DNA of 64,000 nt. It comes from JBBIMS01 sp964531645 (lineage in GTDB: Bacteria; Acidobacteriota; Aminicenantia; JBFLYD01; JBBIMS01). Each line of letters opens with the position of its first letter. Position 1 is the stretch's first letter. The stretch spans positions 248,001-312,000 of the forward strand of contig CAZHEF010000001.1 of assembly GCA_964531645.1 (NCBI GenBank), in the 5' to 3' direction. The translations under genes and the position numbers were made by a program. Of the stretch, positions 9,007 to 17,833 are shown piece by piece. The notes under the pieces were generated by a model, which was given only the letters and a program-made list of their open reading frames with translations, had not been told where the DNA came from and did no database searches.

Positions 9007-11139
9007 ATGAAAAGAATGATTATTTTTCTTTTGATTTTTCCAATTTTACAAATTTATTCATCTCTTCCTAACAAGTTCAGCAAAGAAGGAGAAGAATTTT
9101 TAAAGGGTAAATTTACAGGGACTGCTTTATTCGAAGAAGGGATAATCCTTTCCTTCAAAGACAAAAAGATTGATTCCCCTTCCGAGGAATTTTATTTCTC
9201 TACAATATCTGACTCCAAGGGAAATTTGTATCTGGGAACAGGCCATGACGGAAAGTTATGGCTGATTGATTCAAAAGGGAAAGCCTCTCTTTTTTTTGAT
9301 GCACCTGAAATGGATATTCTTGCTCTTGCCTTCGATTCTTCAGGAAATATATATTGTGCAACATCTCCCAACGGAAAGGTATATAAAATATCTTCTGATG
9401 GTAAATCGAATGTATTTTTTGATCCGGAGGAAAAATTTATCTGGGATATAGTTCTTGATGAAAAAGGAAATCTATATGTTGCTTGCGGCGAGAAGGCTAT
9501 TATTTATAGAGTCTCTCCTGATGGCTCAGCAAAGGATATTTTCACTTCCTCTGAAAATCATATTTTTAAAATTCTTCTCACAAAAGAGGGAATACTGGCA
9601 GGAACAGGAGGGGAAGGACTCCTGATAAAGGTTTCAGACAATAAATTTTCTGTTGTTTATGACCCTCCCTATAAAGAAGTGAAGGAAGTAATTCTTGATC
9701 CCCAGAATAATATCTGGATAGGTTGTAATGCAAAAACCTCAGAACAAAAAATGGCTCCTCCAAAAGAAACGCCTATAAGTGTTATGCCATCAGTCTCGGT
9801 TGAGGTAGTAGCATTTGCCATTCCCGCTGAGACCAAAGAAGTTAAGATTCCTGAGGAAGAAAAGGGGGGTGGAATTTTTAAAATAACTCCTTCAGGACTT
9901 GCAAAGGAGGTGTGGTCTTCCTCTGATGAGGTTGTTTATTCTTTAAGTTATTCAAGAAAAGAGGAGAAAATTTACTTTGGAACAGGGCCAAAAGGGAGAA
10001 TTTATGCTATAGATAGTAATGAGAAAAAATATCTCGTTCTTCAGAAAGATTCTGAAAGTATATATAGGATAACTGACAATTATTTTATAACCAATAACCC
10101 TGCCAAATTGTTCAGCATTGAACCATCCCAAACCCTTGAAGGTGAATATATTTCTGAGATAATTGATGCGGGGATGATTTCCAACTGGGGAAGAATAAAC
10201 TGGGTTGCAGATATTCCTGAAGGAACATCTGTTCAGCTCATGACAAGAAGTGGGAACAAAAAGGTTGTTGATGAAAGCTGGAGCGGATGGTCTCCTCCAT
10301 ACAAAAATATTCTGGGTGAAAATGTCCTTAGTCCCAGGGGAAGATTCATTCAGTTCAGAGCTCTTCTAAAATCCTCTCTCTCCCTGAAAACTCCTGTTAT
10401 AAGAAGGGTTGAGATATTTTACCTTCAGGTAAATGTACCTCCTCTTATAAAGAGCATAAAAGTTCATCCTCCCCATGAAACATTTCAGAAGCCTTTGAGC
10501 CTTGAAGAGGAAATCATGGGTTATGAGAAGGATAAGGGTTTGCCAGAAAAGGAAAGAACCGATGAGGTATTGACTTTAATGGCTAAAACTACTGGAAAGA
10601 AGATCTATAAAAAAGGGTTCAGGACGATTTCATGGGAGGCTGAAGATCCTAACAAGGACAAACTTTCCTATTCTGTACTTATTAAGGAGGAAGGGGATAA
10701 AGATTGGAGGGTAATTAAAAGTGATTATACTGAAACTATAATTTCCCTCGACACATTTATCTTTGAAGATGGAATATATAGAGTAAAAATCGTTGCTTCG
10801 GATGTTCTTTCCAATCCTTTAGATTTAGCCCTTCAAAGTGGAAAAGTTTCTCTCCCATTTTATATTGACAATACTCCTCCTACTGTTGAAGGAATATCCT
10901 TTCAAGAAATTGCTGGTAAAAGGCAGCTTCTTTTCACCGCAAAGGACAATATTACTCCCATAAAAGAAGTCTATTATTCATACGAATTAGGGAAATGGCT
11001 TGTGGCTTTCCCGAAGGATGGAATTTGTGACAGTCCAGTTGAGGATTTTGTTCTTGAAATTCCGAGAGATAAAAAGGATATTGTTATAAAAGTTGTGGAT
11101 ACTCTTGACAATGTAGCGGTTGTAAAAAAGAGCTTTTAG
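9007..11139 (+). CDS. Exported beta-propeller protein of unknown function
   Basis: A 710-residue protein with an N-terminal signal peptide (IIFLLIFPILQIYSSLP). Residues ~50-340 contain repeated propeller blades of NHL/SMP-30 type, for example DSKGNLYLGTGHDGKLW, DSSGNIYCATSPNGKVYKI and DEKGNLYVACGEKAIIYRV. The remaining half looks like beta-sandwich domains, with DNTPPTVEGI-type Ig-like motifs near residue 625. A low-complexity Pro/Lys/Glu-rich loop interrupts the propeller at about 245-290. No catalytic residue is recognisable; a binding or scaffold role in the envelope is inferred. It has a good ribosome binding site (AAGGAGTGA) and follows the S55 peptidase at 4 bp, so the two may act together. 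Confidence 0.65.
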   Translation: MKRMIIFLLIFPILQIYSSLPNKFSKEGEEFLKGKFTGTALFEEGIILSFKDKKIDSPSEEFYFSTISDSKGNLYLGTGHDGKLWLIDSKGKASLFFDAPEMDILALAFDSSGNIYCATSPNGKVYKISSDGKSNVFFDPEEKFIWDIVLDEKGNLYVACGEKAIIYRVSPDGSAKDIFTSSENHIFKILLTKEGILAGTGGEGLLIKVSDNKFSVVYDPPYKEVKEVILDPQNNIWIGCNAKTSEQKMAPPKETPISVMPSVSVEVVAFAIPAETKEVKIPEEEKGGGIFKITPSGLAKEVWSSSDEVVYSLSYSRKEEKIYFGTGPKGRIYAIDSNEKKYLVLQKDSESIYRITDNYFITNNPAKLFSIEPSQTLEGEYISEIIDAGMISNWGRINWVADIPEGTSVQLMTRSGNKKVVDESWSGWSPPYKNILGENVLSPRGRFIQFRALLKSSLSLKTPVIRRVEIFYLQVNVPPLIKSIKVHPPHETFQKPLSLEEEIMGYEKDKGLPEKERTDEVLTLMAKTTGKKIYKKGFRTISWEAEDPNKDKLSYSVLIKEEGDKDWRVIKSDYTETIISLDTFIFEDGIYRVKIVASDVLSNPLDLALQSGKVSLPFYIDNTPPTVEGISFQEIAGKRQLLFTAKDNITPIKEVYYSYELGKWLVAFPKDGICDSPVEDFVLEIPRDKKDIVIKVVDTLDNVAVVKKSF

Positions 11140-11228
11140 TTTTTAATGATTTTTTCAAAGGCGTCAATTGTTGATATCATTGTTATAAATAATCATTCAG
11201 TTCCCTTTAATTTTTTTTTCTTTTCCAA

Positions 11229-11234
11229 TATAAT
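11229..11234 (+). promoter_or_regulatory. Candidate -10 element for the par operon
   Basis: A perfect TATAAT at 11229-11234 lies in the 135-bp gap upstream of parA. The -35 region (about 11206-11211, TTTAAT) is poor. Transcription would begin near 11241, giving a leader of about 34 nt that contains the whole parS palindrome. The rest of the gap is AT-rich and shows a weak AATGATT/AATCATT inverted repeat but no convincing terminator. Confidence 0.45.
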
Positions 11235-11259
11235 AATAAAGATATGAATGAGAAAATAA

Positions 11260-11275
11260 TGTTTCACGTGAAACA
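11260..11275. other. parS: parS centromere site (perfect 16-bp consensus palindrome)
   Basis: The sequence TGTTTCACGTGAAACA is the canonical bacterial parS, the ParB nucleation site, with no mismatch. It lies directly upstream of parA; its last base is the A of the parA ATG at 11275. ParB bound here and spreading would sit on the parA translation start and just downstream of the candidate promoter, so autoregulation of the par operon is plausible. Confidence 0.95.
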
Positions 11276-12036
11276 TGAGGCATAAAATATTATCTATAGC
11301 CAATCAGAAAGGTGGTGTTGGTAAAACAACCACCGCAATAAATCTCTCTGCCTGTCTCTCAGCAGCAGAAAAGAGAGTCCTTCTAATAGATATGGACCCC
11401 CAGGGGAATGCCACCAGTGGATTGGGTTTGAAAAGGGAGGATGAAGGGGGTTCCCTTTACGATGTCTTAATGAATGGAAATCCCATGGAGAAAATAATAA
11501 CTTCTACTGAGGTTCCTTTCCTTTTCCTATGTCCTTCTTCCCGTTCCCTCTTTGAGGCAGAGATTTCTCTTCATGGAAAGGAAGGAAGGGAAAAAAAATT
11601 GCTTTCAGCTCTTAACCCAGTTGCAAATCAATATGATTACATTTTAATTGATTGTCCTCCATCTCTTGGTTATTTAACCCTGAATGCTCTTGTGGCTTGT
11701 GATTCGGTCATCATTCCTTTACAATGTGAATATTATGCAATGGAAGGGCTTTCAGACCTTCTTAACACTCTTGAAGAGGTGAAAAAATACCTGAATTCCC
11801 ATCTGGAAATTGAGGGAATATTACTAACCATGTTCGATGAAAGGACAAATCTTTCCCATGAGGTTGAAAAGGAAATAAGGGAAGTTTTCGGACAAAAGGT
11901 TTTTAAAACCGTTGTTCCTAGAAGTGTGAAGCTTAGTGAAGCACCAAGCTTTGGAAAGCCCATAATTCTTTACGATATTAAATCTAAGGGGGCGATTGCA
12001 TATTTAAATCTTGCAAAGGAGATATTGGGAAGATGA
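11275..12036 (+). CDS. parA: Chromosome partitioning ATPase ParA (Soj)
   Basis: A 253-residue Walker-type ATPase with the deviant Walker A KGGVGKTTT at residues 12-20, LLIDMDPQGNATSGLG (Walker A' region) and YDYILIDCPPSLG (Walker B). It pairs with ParB and parS in chromosome segregation, binding DNA non-specifically as an ATP dimer. The start is fixed by an in-frame TGA at 11269-11271 just upstream and by the short tail before the P-loop usual in this family. No Shine-Dalgarno precedes the ATG: the space is occupied by parS. The gene overlaps parB by 4 bp (ATGA). Confidence 0.97.
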   Translation: MRHKILSIANQKGGVGKTTTAINLSACLSAAEKRVLLIDMDPQGNATSGLGLKREDEGGSLYDVLMNGNPMEKIITSTEVPFLFLCPSSRSLFEAEISLHGKEGREKKLLSALNPVANQYDYILIDCPPSLGYLTLNALVACDSVIIPLQCEYYAMEGLSDLLNTLEEVKKYLNSHLEIEGILLTMFDERTNLSHEVEKEIREVFGQKVFKTVVPRSVKLSEAPSFGKPIILYDIKSKGAIAYLNLAKEILGR

Positions 12037-12866
12037 CAAGAAAAGTTCTTGGTAGAGGAATTAAGGCATTATTATCCGATGAAGTTACCCTCCTCAAAGA
12101 TGAGAAATTTGTTGAGATTGATATTGACCTCATTCATCCGAACCCATATCAGCCAAGAAAAAATTTCTCTGAAGAAAGCATGAAGGAGCTTGTGGAGTCA
12201 ATAAAGGAGGCGGGCATAATTCAGCCTGTTCTTGTTACTCCTGATGAAAGTGGTTATACCCTTGTAGTGGGAGAAAGGAGATGGAGGGCAGCCCAGATAT
12301 TAGGACTGACAAAAATTCCAGCTGTTGTTAAAAATATAGAGCCTTCCCAGCAACTGGAACTTGCTCTCATTGAAAATCTTCAGAGGGAGGATCTTAATCC
12401 CATAGAAGTTGCAACAGCTTATCAGAAATTGATTGAAATTTCAAATCTTACCCATGAGGATCTTGCAAAGAAAGTTGGAAAGGATCGTAGTTCAGTAACA
12501 AATTATCTTAGACTTTTGAAATTACCCGATGAGATAAAAGAGATGATTTCTGAAGGTAAAATTGATATGGGACATGCAAGGACGCTTCTTGCCGTTGATG
12601 ATCCAGAGATACAGAGAAAAATGGCAAGAATAGTTTATGAAAAAGGGCTCTCTGTGAGAGAGCTTGAAAGAATTTTAAAGAGAGGCTCTTATAAGAAAAA
12701 AAGAGAGGGGTTTGTTTCAATGCCAATTCTTGAAGAGGAGCTCAGGAAAATATTTTCAACAAAGGTCAAAGTTATGAAAAGAGGCAAGGGAGGCTATCTT
12801 TTAATAAGATTTTATTCTGATGAAGAGCTTGAAAGGATTTGCAATATAATTAAAGGAGGAAATTGA
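12033..12866 (+). CDS. parB: Chromosome partitioning protein ParB (Spo0J)
   Basis: A 277-residue parS-binding protein. It starts with the family's KVLGRGIKALL leader, which stimulates ParA ATPase activity. The N-terminal CTP-binding domain carries the motifs NPYQPR, GERRWRAAQ and ENLQREDLNPIE; the helix-turn-helix follows (LTHEDLAKKVGKDRSSVTNYLRL), then a C-terminal dimerisation region. By family knowledge ParB loads at parS as a CTP-dependent sliding clamp. It is translationally coupled to parA and sits 1 bp before a bactofilin gene. A perfect parS lies 760 bp upstream. Confidence 0.96.
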   Translation: MTRKVLGRGIKALLSDEVTLLKDEKFVEIDIDLIHPNPYQPRKNFSEESMKELVESIKEAGIIQPVLVTPDESGYTLVVGERRWRAAQILGLTKIPAVVKNIEPSQQLELALIENLQREDLNPIEVATAYQKLIEISNLTHEDLAKKVGKDRSSVTNYLRLLKLPDEIKEMISEGKIDMGHARTLLAVDDPEIQRKMARIVYEKGLSVRELERILKRGSYKKKREGFVSMPILEEELRKIFSTKVKVMKRGKGGYLLIRFYSDEELERICNIIKGGN

Positions 12867-12867
12867 A

Positions 12868-13221
12868 ATGAAGTTTAAGAAAGAAGGAGAAGCAGGAGAT
12901 TTTACTGGTTTTATTGATGAAGGAGCGGAGATAAATGGAGAGCTAAGATTTAAAAGTATATTTAGAGTTGATGGACAGATAAAGGGAAAGGTTTTTTCTG
13001 ATTCTGAACTTCACATTGGGGAGAAGGGAGTTGTTGAAGCTGAAATTGAAATTGGGAGTGTTTTTATCAATGGGATATTCAGGGGAAAAATTCTTGCAAA
13101 AAACATAGTCCATATTCATGCCAGTGGAAAGGTTTTTGGGGAGATAGAAACTCCGGTTCTGGTAATTGAAGAGGGTGCAATTTTCCAGGGTAATTGCAAA
13201 ATGCAAGACAAAACAGTATGA
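12868..13221 (+). CDS. Bactofilin-family cytoskeletal protein
   Basis: A 117-residue protein with the DUF583/bactofilin beta-helix: short flexible ends around a core of regularly spaced hydrophobic and glycine positions (GEAGDFTGFIDEGAEINGEL, FRVDGQIKGKVFSDSELHIG, FINGIFRGKI, HASGKVFGEIETPVLVIEEG). Bactofilins polymerise without nucleotide and scaffold envelope or cell-pole structures; in Myxococcus they tether the ParABS machinery, and elsewhere they recruit peptidoglycan enzymes. Placement directly after parAB fits such a role. The ribosome binding site GGAGG lies 5-6 bases upstream, and the stop overlaps the kdsB ATG. Confidence 0.9.
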   Translation: MKFKKEGEAGDFTGFIDEGAEINGELRFKSIFRVDGQIKGKVFSDSELHIGEKGVVEAEIEIGSVFINGIFRGKILAKNIVHIHASGKVFGEIETPVLVIEEGAIFQGNCKMQDKTV

Positions 13222-13934
13222 AAAGGGGTGTAGCAATAATTCCAGCCCGTTATCATTCAACAAGATTTCCTGGGAAACCTCTTGTTCTGCTTAAAGGGAA
13301 GCCACTCATTCAGCATGTCTGGGAAAGAGCATCAAAGGCAAAGAATATCGAGAAGGTTTTAGTAGCAACAGATAATGAAAAGATTGGAAGGATTGTGAAG
13401 GAATTTGGTGGAGAATGTATAATGACATCTCAAGAGCATAAAAGTGGAACTGATAGAGTTGCGGAGGTCATAGAAAAAATGGATTTCGGGATAATAGTAA
13501 ATGTCCAGGGAGATGAACCCATGATTGAACCCATGCTGGTTGATAGAATTGTTGAGGTTCTTAATGATGAAAGAGTTCCCATGGCATCGATTTATGAGAT
13601 TTGGGATGATAGGGAATTATTTTTTAATCCCAATATTGTGAAAGTAGTTGTGGACAAAGATGGATTTGCAATTTATTTTTCAAGAAGCCCGATCCCATAT
13701 TCAAAAGATAATTCCAAATTTTTTCGCCATGTCGGTATTTATGGATATAAAAAAGATGTTCTCCTTAATCTTGTAAGGCTTCCCAGATCATCCCTTGAAA
13801 TTAAAGAGAATCTTGAACAGCTAAGAGCTATTGAAAATGGAATAAAAATAAAAATGATAGAGTCAAAGAAGAAAACAAAGGGGGTCGACACCCCCGAGGA
13901 TTTAATGGAAGTGGAGAGGTTATTGGATGAGTAA
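13218..13934 (+). CDS. kdsB: 3-deoxy-manno-octulosonate cytidylyltransferase
   Basis: KdsB activates Kdo with CTP to CMP-Kdo for lipid A-core assembly. This 238-residue protein has the N-terminal nucleotide loop IIPARYHSTRFPGKPL, then HKSGTDRVAEV and VNVQGDEPMIEP, all family signatures. I place the start at ATG 13218, which overlaps the bactofilin stop (ATGA). A longer frame from TTG 13194 would add eight unrelated residues and lies within the bactofilin gene. It overlaps pyrG by 8 bp, whose product makes the CTP used here. Confidence 0.95.
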   Translation: MKRGVAIIPARYHSTRFPGKPLVLLKGKPLIQHVWERASKAKNIEKVLVATDNEKIGRIVKEFGGECIMTSQEHKSGTDRVAEVIEKMDFGIIVNVQGDEPMIEPMLVDRIVEVLNDERVPMASIYEIWDDRELFFNPNIVKVVVDKDGFAIYFSRSPIPYSKDNSKFFRHVGIYGYKKDVLLNLVRLPRSSLEIKENLEQLRAIENGIKIKMIESKKKTKGVDTPEDLMEVERLLDE

Positions 13935-15525
13935 ATTTATTTTTGTTACTGGTGGAGTTCTTTCTTCCCTTGGAAAGGGGATTGCATCTGCTTCTATAGG
14001 AACCCTTCTCGAGAGCATGGGATTTAAAATAAGTTTCCTCAAATTTGACCCATATTTAAATGTTGATCCAGGGACACTCAGCCCCTATCAGCATGGAGAG
14101 GTTTATGTTACTGAGGATGGAGCAGAAACAGATCTTGACCTTGGACATTACGAGAGATTTACAAGTATTACAACCTCTCAGGCTAACAACTGGACAGCGG
14201 GAAGGATATATGCATCAATAATCGAGAAAGAGAGAAGGGGAGATTATCTTGGAAAGACTGTTCAGGTGATACCCAATGTAACAGATGAAATAAAAAATGC
14301 TATTTTTGCAGTTGCAAAGGATGTTGATATAGTGATAGTGGAGGTGGGAGGAACTGTGGGAGATATAGAGAGCCTTCCCTTCCTTGAGTCAATAAGGCAG
14401 ATGAGACTTGAGCGGGGTTCAAAGAACACATTGTTTATCCATCTAACTCTTATCCCATACATACCTACAGCAGGAGAAATAAAGACAAAACCTACTCAGC
14501 ACAGTGTGAAGGAGCTAAGGGAAATAGGAATTCAACCCGACATCCTTCTTTGCAGAACCGATAGATTTCTTTCAAAGGAGATAAAATCAAAAATAGCTCT
14601 CTTTACAAATGTGGCGGTGGAATCAGTAATCACAGCCAAGGATGTTGAATCTGTTTATGAAGTCCCTCTTGTTTTTCATCAGGAAGGGCTTGACAGCATA
14701 ATTATTAAGTATCTTGATCTTCCTGGAAGGAATGCTAATCTTGAAAACTGGCTTGAAATGGTAGATAGAATAAAAAATCCCCTCGACGAAGTGGATATAT
14801 ATGTTGTGGGCAAATATACAATTTTGGCTGATTCCTATAAAAGTCTTGTAGAAGCTCTAAGACACGGAGGAATGGATCACAGGTTAAAAGTGAACATAAA
14901 ATGGGTGAAAGCAGAGGAAATTGAGGAAGGAAATGAGGCCTTGTTAAAGGAGGCTCATGGAATTTTAATACCAGGAGGATTTGATACAAGGGGTATAGAG
15001 GGAATGATAAAAACTGTCACCTATGCAAGGGAGAAAGGGATCCCCTTCTTTGGAATATGTTTAGGAATGCAATGTGCAGTAATTGAATATGTGAGAAATG
15101 TTTGTAAAATAAAGGACGCCCATAGCGAAGAGTTCGCCCCTTCAACAAAAGATAAAGTCTTTATGAAATTGACTGAACTAAGGGGAATTGATCTTATGGG
15201 TGGAACAATGAGACTCGGTGGGTACAGATGCATTCTTGATGAGAAATCCCTCGCCCACAAAATTTATGGAAAAAAGGATATTGTTGAAAGACACAGGCAT
15301 AGATATGAGTTCAATCCAGCATTTCAGGATCTGATAATTAGTAATGGTATGATGGTGAGCGGAATAAATCCAGAAAGGAATCTTGTTGAGATTGTGGAAT
15401 TGAAGGAGCATCCATGGTTTCTCGGATGCCAGTTCCACCCTGAGTTTAAGTCAAAACCTTTCAGCCCCCATCCTCTATTTGCGAGTTTTATAAAGGCTGC
15501 TTACAAATACAAGAAAAAGAAATGA
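13927..15525 (+). CDS. pyrG: CTP synthase
   Basis: PyrG converts UTP to CTP using ATP and glutamine. The 532-residue length is usual for the family. The N-terminal synthase domain begins FIFVTGGVLSSLGKGI (P-loop) and contains KFDPYLNVDPGTLSPYQHGE and VEVGGTVGDIESLPF. The C-terminal class I glutaminase domain has the nucleophile Cys in FGICLGMQ (about residue 377) and the catalytic His/Glu in QFHPEFKS near 508. It overlaps kdsB by 8 bp and kdsA by 4 bp. Placement inside a Kdo operon is seen in several Gram-negative groups and makes sense because CMP-Kdo formation consumes CTP. Confidence 0.98.
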   Translation: MSKFIFVTGGVLSSLGKGIASASIGTLLESMGFKISFLKFDPYLNVDPGTLSPYQHGEVYVTEDGAETDLDLGHYERFTSITTSQANNWTAGRIYASIIEKERRGDYLGKTVQVIPNVTDEIKNAIFAVAKDVDIVIVEVGGTVGDIESLPFLESIRQMRLERGSKNTLFIHLTLIPYIPTAGEIKTKPTQHSVKELREIGIQPDILLCRTDRFLSKEIKSKIALFTNVAVESVITAKDVESVYEVPLVFHQEGLDSIIIKYLDLPGRNANLENWLEMVDRIKNPLDEVDIYVVGKYTILADSYKSLVEALRHGGMDHRLKVNIKWVKAEEIEEGNEALLKEAHGILIPGGFDTRGIEGMIKTVTYAREKGIPFFGICLGMQCAVIEYVRNVCKIKDAHSEEFAPSTKDKVFMKLTELRGIDLMGGTMRLGGYRCILDEKSLAHKIYGKKDIVERHRHRYEFNPAFQDLIISNGMMVSGINPERNLVEIVELKEHPWFLGCQFHPEFKSKPFSPHPLFASFIKAAYKYKKKK

Positions 15526-16349
15526 AGAGGGTAAAGATAAAAGAAAACTTTATAATCCCTGAATGCGGGCTCTTTTTAATTGCAGGCCCCTGCGTTATTG
15601 AAAGTGAAGAGCATACAATTTTCATCGCAGAGGAGTTGAAGAAAATATCAATAACATTTTCCATTCCGCTAATTTTTAAAGCATCCTTTGACAAAGCCAA
15701 TAGATTATCAATTAAGTCATTCAGAGGACCAGGTCTTGAGGAGGGGCTCAGAATTCTAAAAAGAGTAAAGGATGAGTTCGGACTACCTGTTCTTTCCGAT
15801 GTCCATGAAGTATATCAGGTGGAAAAGGCTCAAGAGACCCTTGATGTGATCCAGATACCAGCTTTTCTTTGCCGGCAGACAGATCTTGTTCTTGAGGTTG
15901 CGAAAACAGGGAAACCAATTAACCTAAAAAAAGGGCAATTCATGGCGCCGTGGAACATGCTTTCCATTGTAGAGAAGGCTCTTTCAAAGGATAATGAAAA
16001 GATATTTATAACTGAAAGGGGAACAACTTTTGGATACAACAATCTTATTGTTGACATGAGATCAATTCCAATAATGAGAGATTTTGGATTTCCCGTTGTC
16101 ATTGACGCCACCCACAGTGTTCAGACTCCAGGTGCCGGTGGAGAGAAGTCGGGAGGAGATTCAAGGTTTGCTCCCTGCATAGCAAAGGCAGGTGTTGCTG
16201 TTGGTGCAGATGGTGTTTTCCTTGAGGTTCATGATGCTCCCGAAAAAGCCCTTTCCGATGGTCCCAACTCCCTGCTCCTTTCGAAACTCCCTTCTCTCAT
16301 AAAAGATCTCCTTTCTATTTATACTATTGTTCAAGGAGGAAAGGAGTGA
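15522..16349 (+). CDS. kdsA: 3-deoxy-8-phosphooctulonate synthase
   Basis: KdsA condenses phosphoenolpyruvate with D-arabinose 5-phosphate to Kdo 8-phosphate. This 275-residue TIM-barrel protein has the family segments LIAGPCVIES, KASFDKANR, LSDVHE, IPAFLCRQTDL, ERGTTFGYNNLIVDMRSIP and DATHSVQTPG. A Cys in the AGPCVIE segment and metal-ligand-type His and Glu later on would suit either metal-dependent or independent enzymes; I do not decide between them. It is translationally coupled to both neighbours (4-bp overlaps with pyrG and kdsD). Confidence 0.97.
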   Translation: MKRVKIKENFIIPECGLFLIAGPCVIESEEHTIFIAEELKKISITFSIPLIFKASFDKANRLSIKSFRGPGLEEGLRILKRVKDEFGLPVLSDVHEVYQVEKAQETLDVIQIPAFLCRQTDLVLEVAKTGKPINLKKGQFMAPWNMLSIVEKALSKDNEKIFITERGTTFGYNNLIVDMRSIPIMRDFGFPVVIDATHSVQTPGAGGEKSGGDSRFAPCIAKAGVAVGADGVFLEVHDAPEKALSDGPNSLLLSKLPSLIKDLLSIYTIVQGGKE

Positions 16350-17299
16350 AGGAAATAGGTAAAAGGGTTTTAGCGGTTGAAGCCAATGCAATTAAGAAGA
16401 TCAGTGAAAGGCTTGATAGAAACTTTGACCAGGCTGTTGAGCTTTTATATAACACAGGGGGAAGGATAATTGTCACAGGAATAGGAAAATCTGGTCTTAT
16501 AGGAAGGAAAATTGCTGCTACATTCACTTCAACGGGAACTCCCTCTGTTTTCATCCACTCTACAGATGCAGTTCATGGAGACCTTGGAGCCTTTCAGAAG
16601 GAAGATGTTGTCATTGTAATTTCTTACAGCGGAGAGACGGAGGAGGTGATCTCTTTATTGCATTACATTAAAAGGATAGGTTCCAAACTAATAGGAATTA
16701 CTGGAAATCCAAATTCCAAACTGGCAAAGCACAGTGATGTTGTTCTTGATGTGAGTGTTGAAAGGGAGGCCTGTCCCATAGGGCTTGTTCCCACAACCTC
16801 CACTACTGCAACCCTTGCCCTTGGTGATGCCCTTGCAGTAGCTTTAATGGAGAGGAGAGGGTTTACTGAAGAAGATTTTCTCTTTTACCATCCCGGAGGT
16901 CAAATTGGCAAGAAACTCTTAAAAGTTAAGCATTTGATGCATGTTAAAGATGAAATACCGATTGTAAATGTAAACACTAAAATGAAAGACGCTATAAAGG
17001 AGATGACTGCAAAAAAACTCGGTGTAACATCGGTTGTGGACATGAATGGAAAGCTTGTTGGAATTATTACAGATGGAGATCTGAGGAGACTCCTTATTAA
17101 ATATGGGGATATTTTAGAGAAAGCTGCTTGTGAATGCATGCATCCTGATCCAATAACAATCGACAAAGAAGAAGTTGCAACAAAAGCTCTGCAGATAATG
17201 GAAGAGAAGAAAATAACATCCCTACTCATAAAAGATAAAAATGGAAGAGTTGAGGGAATAATCCATCTCCATGATCTGTGGAGAACAGAACTCTTCTGA
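16346..17299 (+). CDS. kdsD: Arabinose-5-phosphate isomerase (SIS plus two CBS domains)
   Basis: KdsD interconverts ribulose 5-phosphate and arabinose 5-phosphate, supplying KdsA. The 317-residue protein has an N-terminal SIS domain (TGIGKSGLIGRKIAATFTST, HGDLGAF, SYSGETEEV) and two C-terminal CBS motifs from about residue 205 (TSVVDMNGKLVGIITDGDLR and a partner ending GIIHLHDLW). The start is GTG 16346 inside the kdsA stop, supported by AAGGAGG at 16334-16340. It lies within the Kdo operon, next to kdsC. Confidence 0.95.
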   Translation: MKEIGKRVLAVEANAIKKISERLDRNFDQAVELLYNTGGRIIVTGIGKSGLIGRKIAATFTSTGTPSVFIHSTDAVHGDLGAFQKEDVVIVISYSGETEEVISLLHYIKRIGSKLIGITGNPNSKLAKHSDVVLDVSVEREACPIGLVPTTSTTATLALGDALAVALMERRGFTEEDFLFYHPGGQIGKKLLKVKHLMHVKDEIPIVNVNTKMKDAIKEMTAKKLGVTSVVDMNGKLVGIITDGDLRRLLIKYGDILEKAACECMHPDPITIDKEEVATKALQIMEEKKITSLLIKDKNGRVEGIIHLHDLWRTELF

Positions 17300-17307
17300 G
17301 GTAAAAA

Positions 17308-17826
17308 ATGAAAAATCTGGAAAGAATTAAATTATTAGCCATTGATGTTGATGGAACAATGACAGATGGGACAATCTATCTCCTTGGAAATGGAGAAGAG
17401 ATAAAGGGGTTCAATGTTAAGGATGGAACAGGGATAGTTCTTGCAAAGCTTGCGGGAATTATTCCAGTGATAATAAGTGGTAAAAAATCAAAAGCTGTTA
17501 ATAAAAGAGTAAAAACATTGGGGATAGAGGATTATTATGAAGGAGTGAATGACAAGAGAGGAGTTATGGAAGATATATTGAAAAAATATAAACTTCAATG
17601 GGAAAATTGTTGTTTTATAGGGGATGATATAGTAGATATGGAAGTTATAAAGCTGGCAGGATTCTCAGCTTCTCCAAAGGATGCCCATCCTTCAGTAAAA
17701 AGTATTGTTGATTTTATAAGTAATTATGAAGGGGGGAAAGGAGCTGTAAGGGAAATAATAGATTTTATACTAAAAAATCAGAATAAGCTTGAAGAATCAA
17801 TAAAAAAGTTCAATCGGGTCTTTTAG
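17308..17826 (+). CDS. kdsC: 3-deoxy-D-manno-octulosonate 8-phosphate phosphatase
   Basis: This small HAD-family phosphatase (172 residues) releases phosphate from Kdo 8-phosphate to give free Kdo. The nucleophile loop is AIDVDGTMTDG with Asp13 and Asp15, motif II is VIISGKKSKAV and the metal site is FIGDDIVDMEV. There is no cap domain, as is typical for tetrameric KdsC. The ATG has a GAGG ribosome binding site 5-8 bases upstream. It ends 7 bp before the LptF-LptG fusion. Confidence 0.95.
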   Translation: MKNLERIKLLAIDVDGTMTDGTIYLLGNGEEIKGFNVKDGTGIVLAKLAGIIPVIISGKKSKAVNKRVKTLGIEDYYEGVNDKRGVMEDILKKYKLQWENCCFIGDDIVDMEVIKLAGFSASPKDAHPSVKSIVDFISNYEGGKGAVREIIDFILKNQNKLEESIKKFNRVF

Positions 17827-17833
17827 TTTTTCA

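Noticed and set aside
11140..11274. Replication origin next to parAB
   Set aside because: A parS is present, but no dnaA, rnpA or gidA gene and no cluster of DnaA boxes was seen; a single near-match TTATCCACC at about 25924 is inside a coding region.
13194..13217. TTG start for kdsB
   Set aside because: It adds eight residues outside the family start and lies within the bactofilin gene; ATG 13218 gives the usual KdsB beginning.
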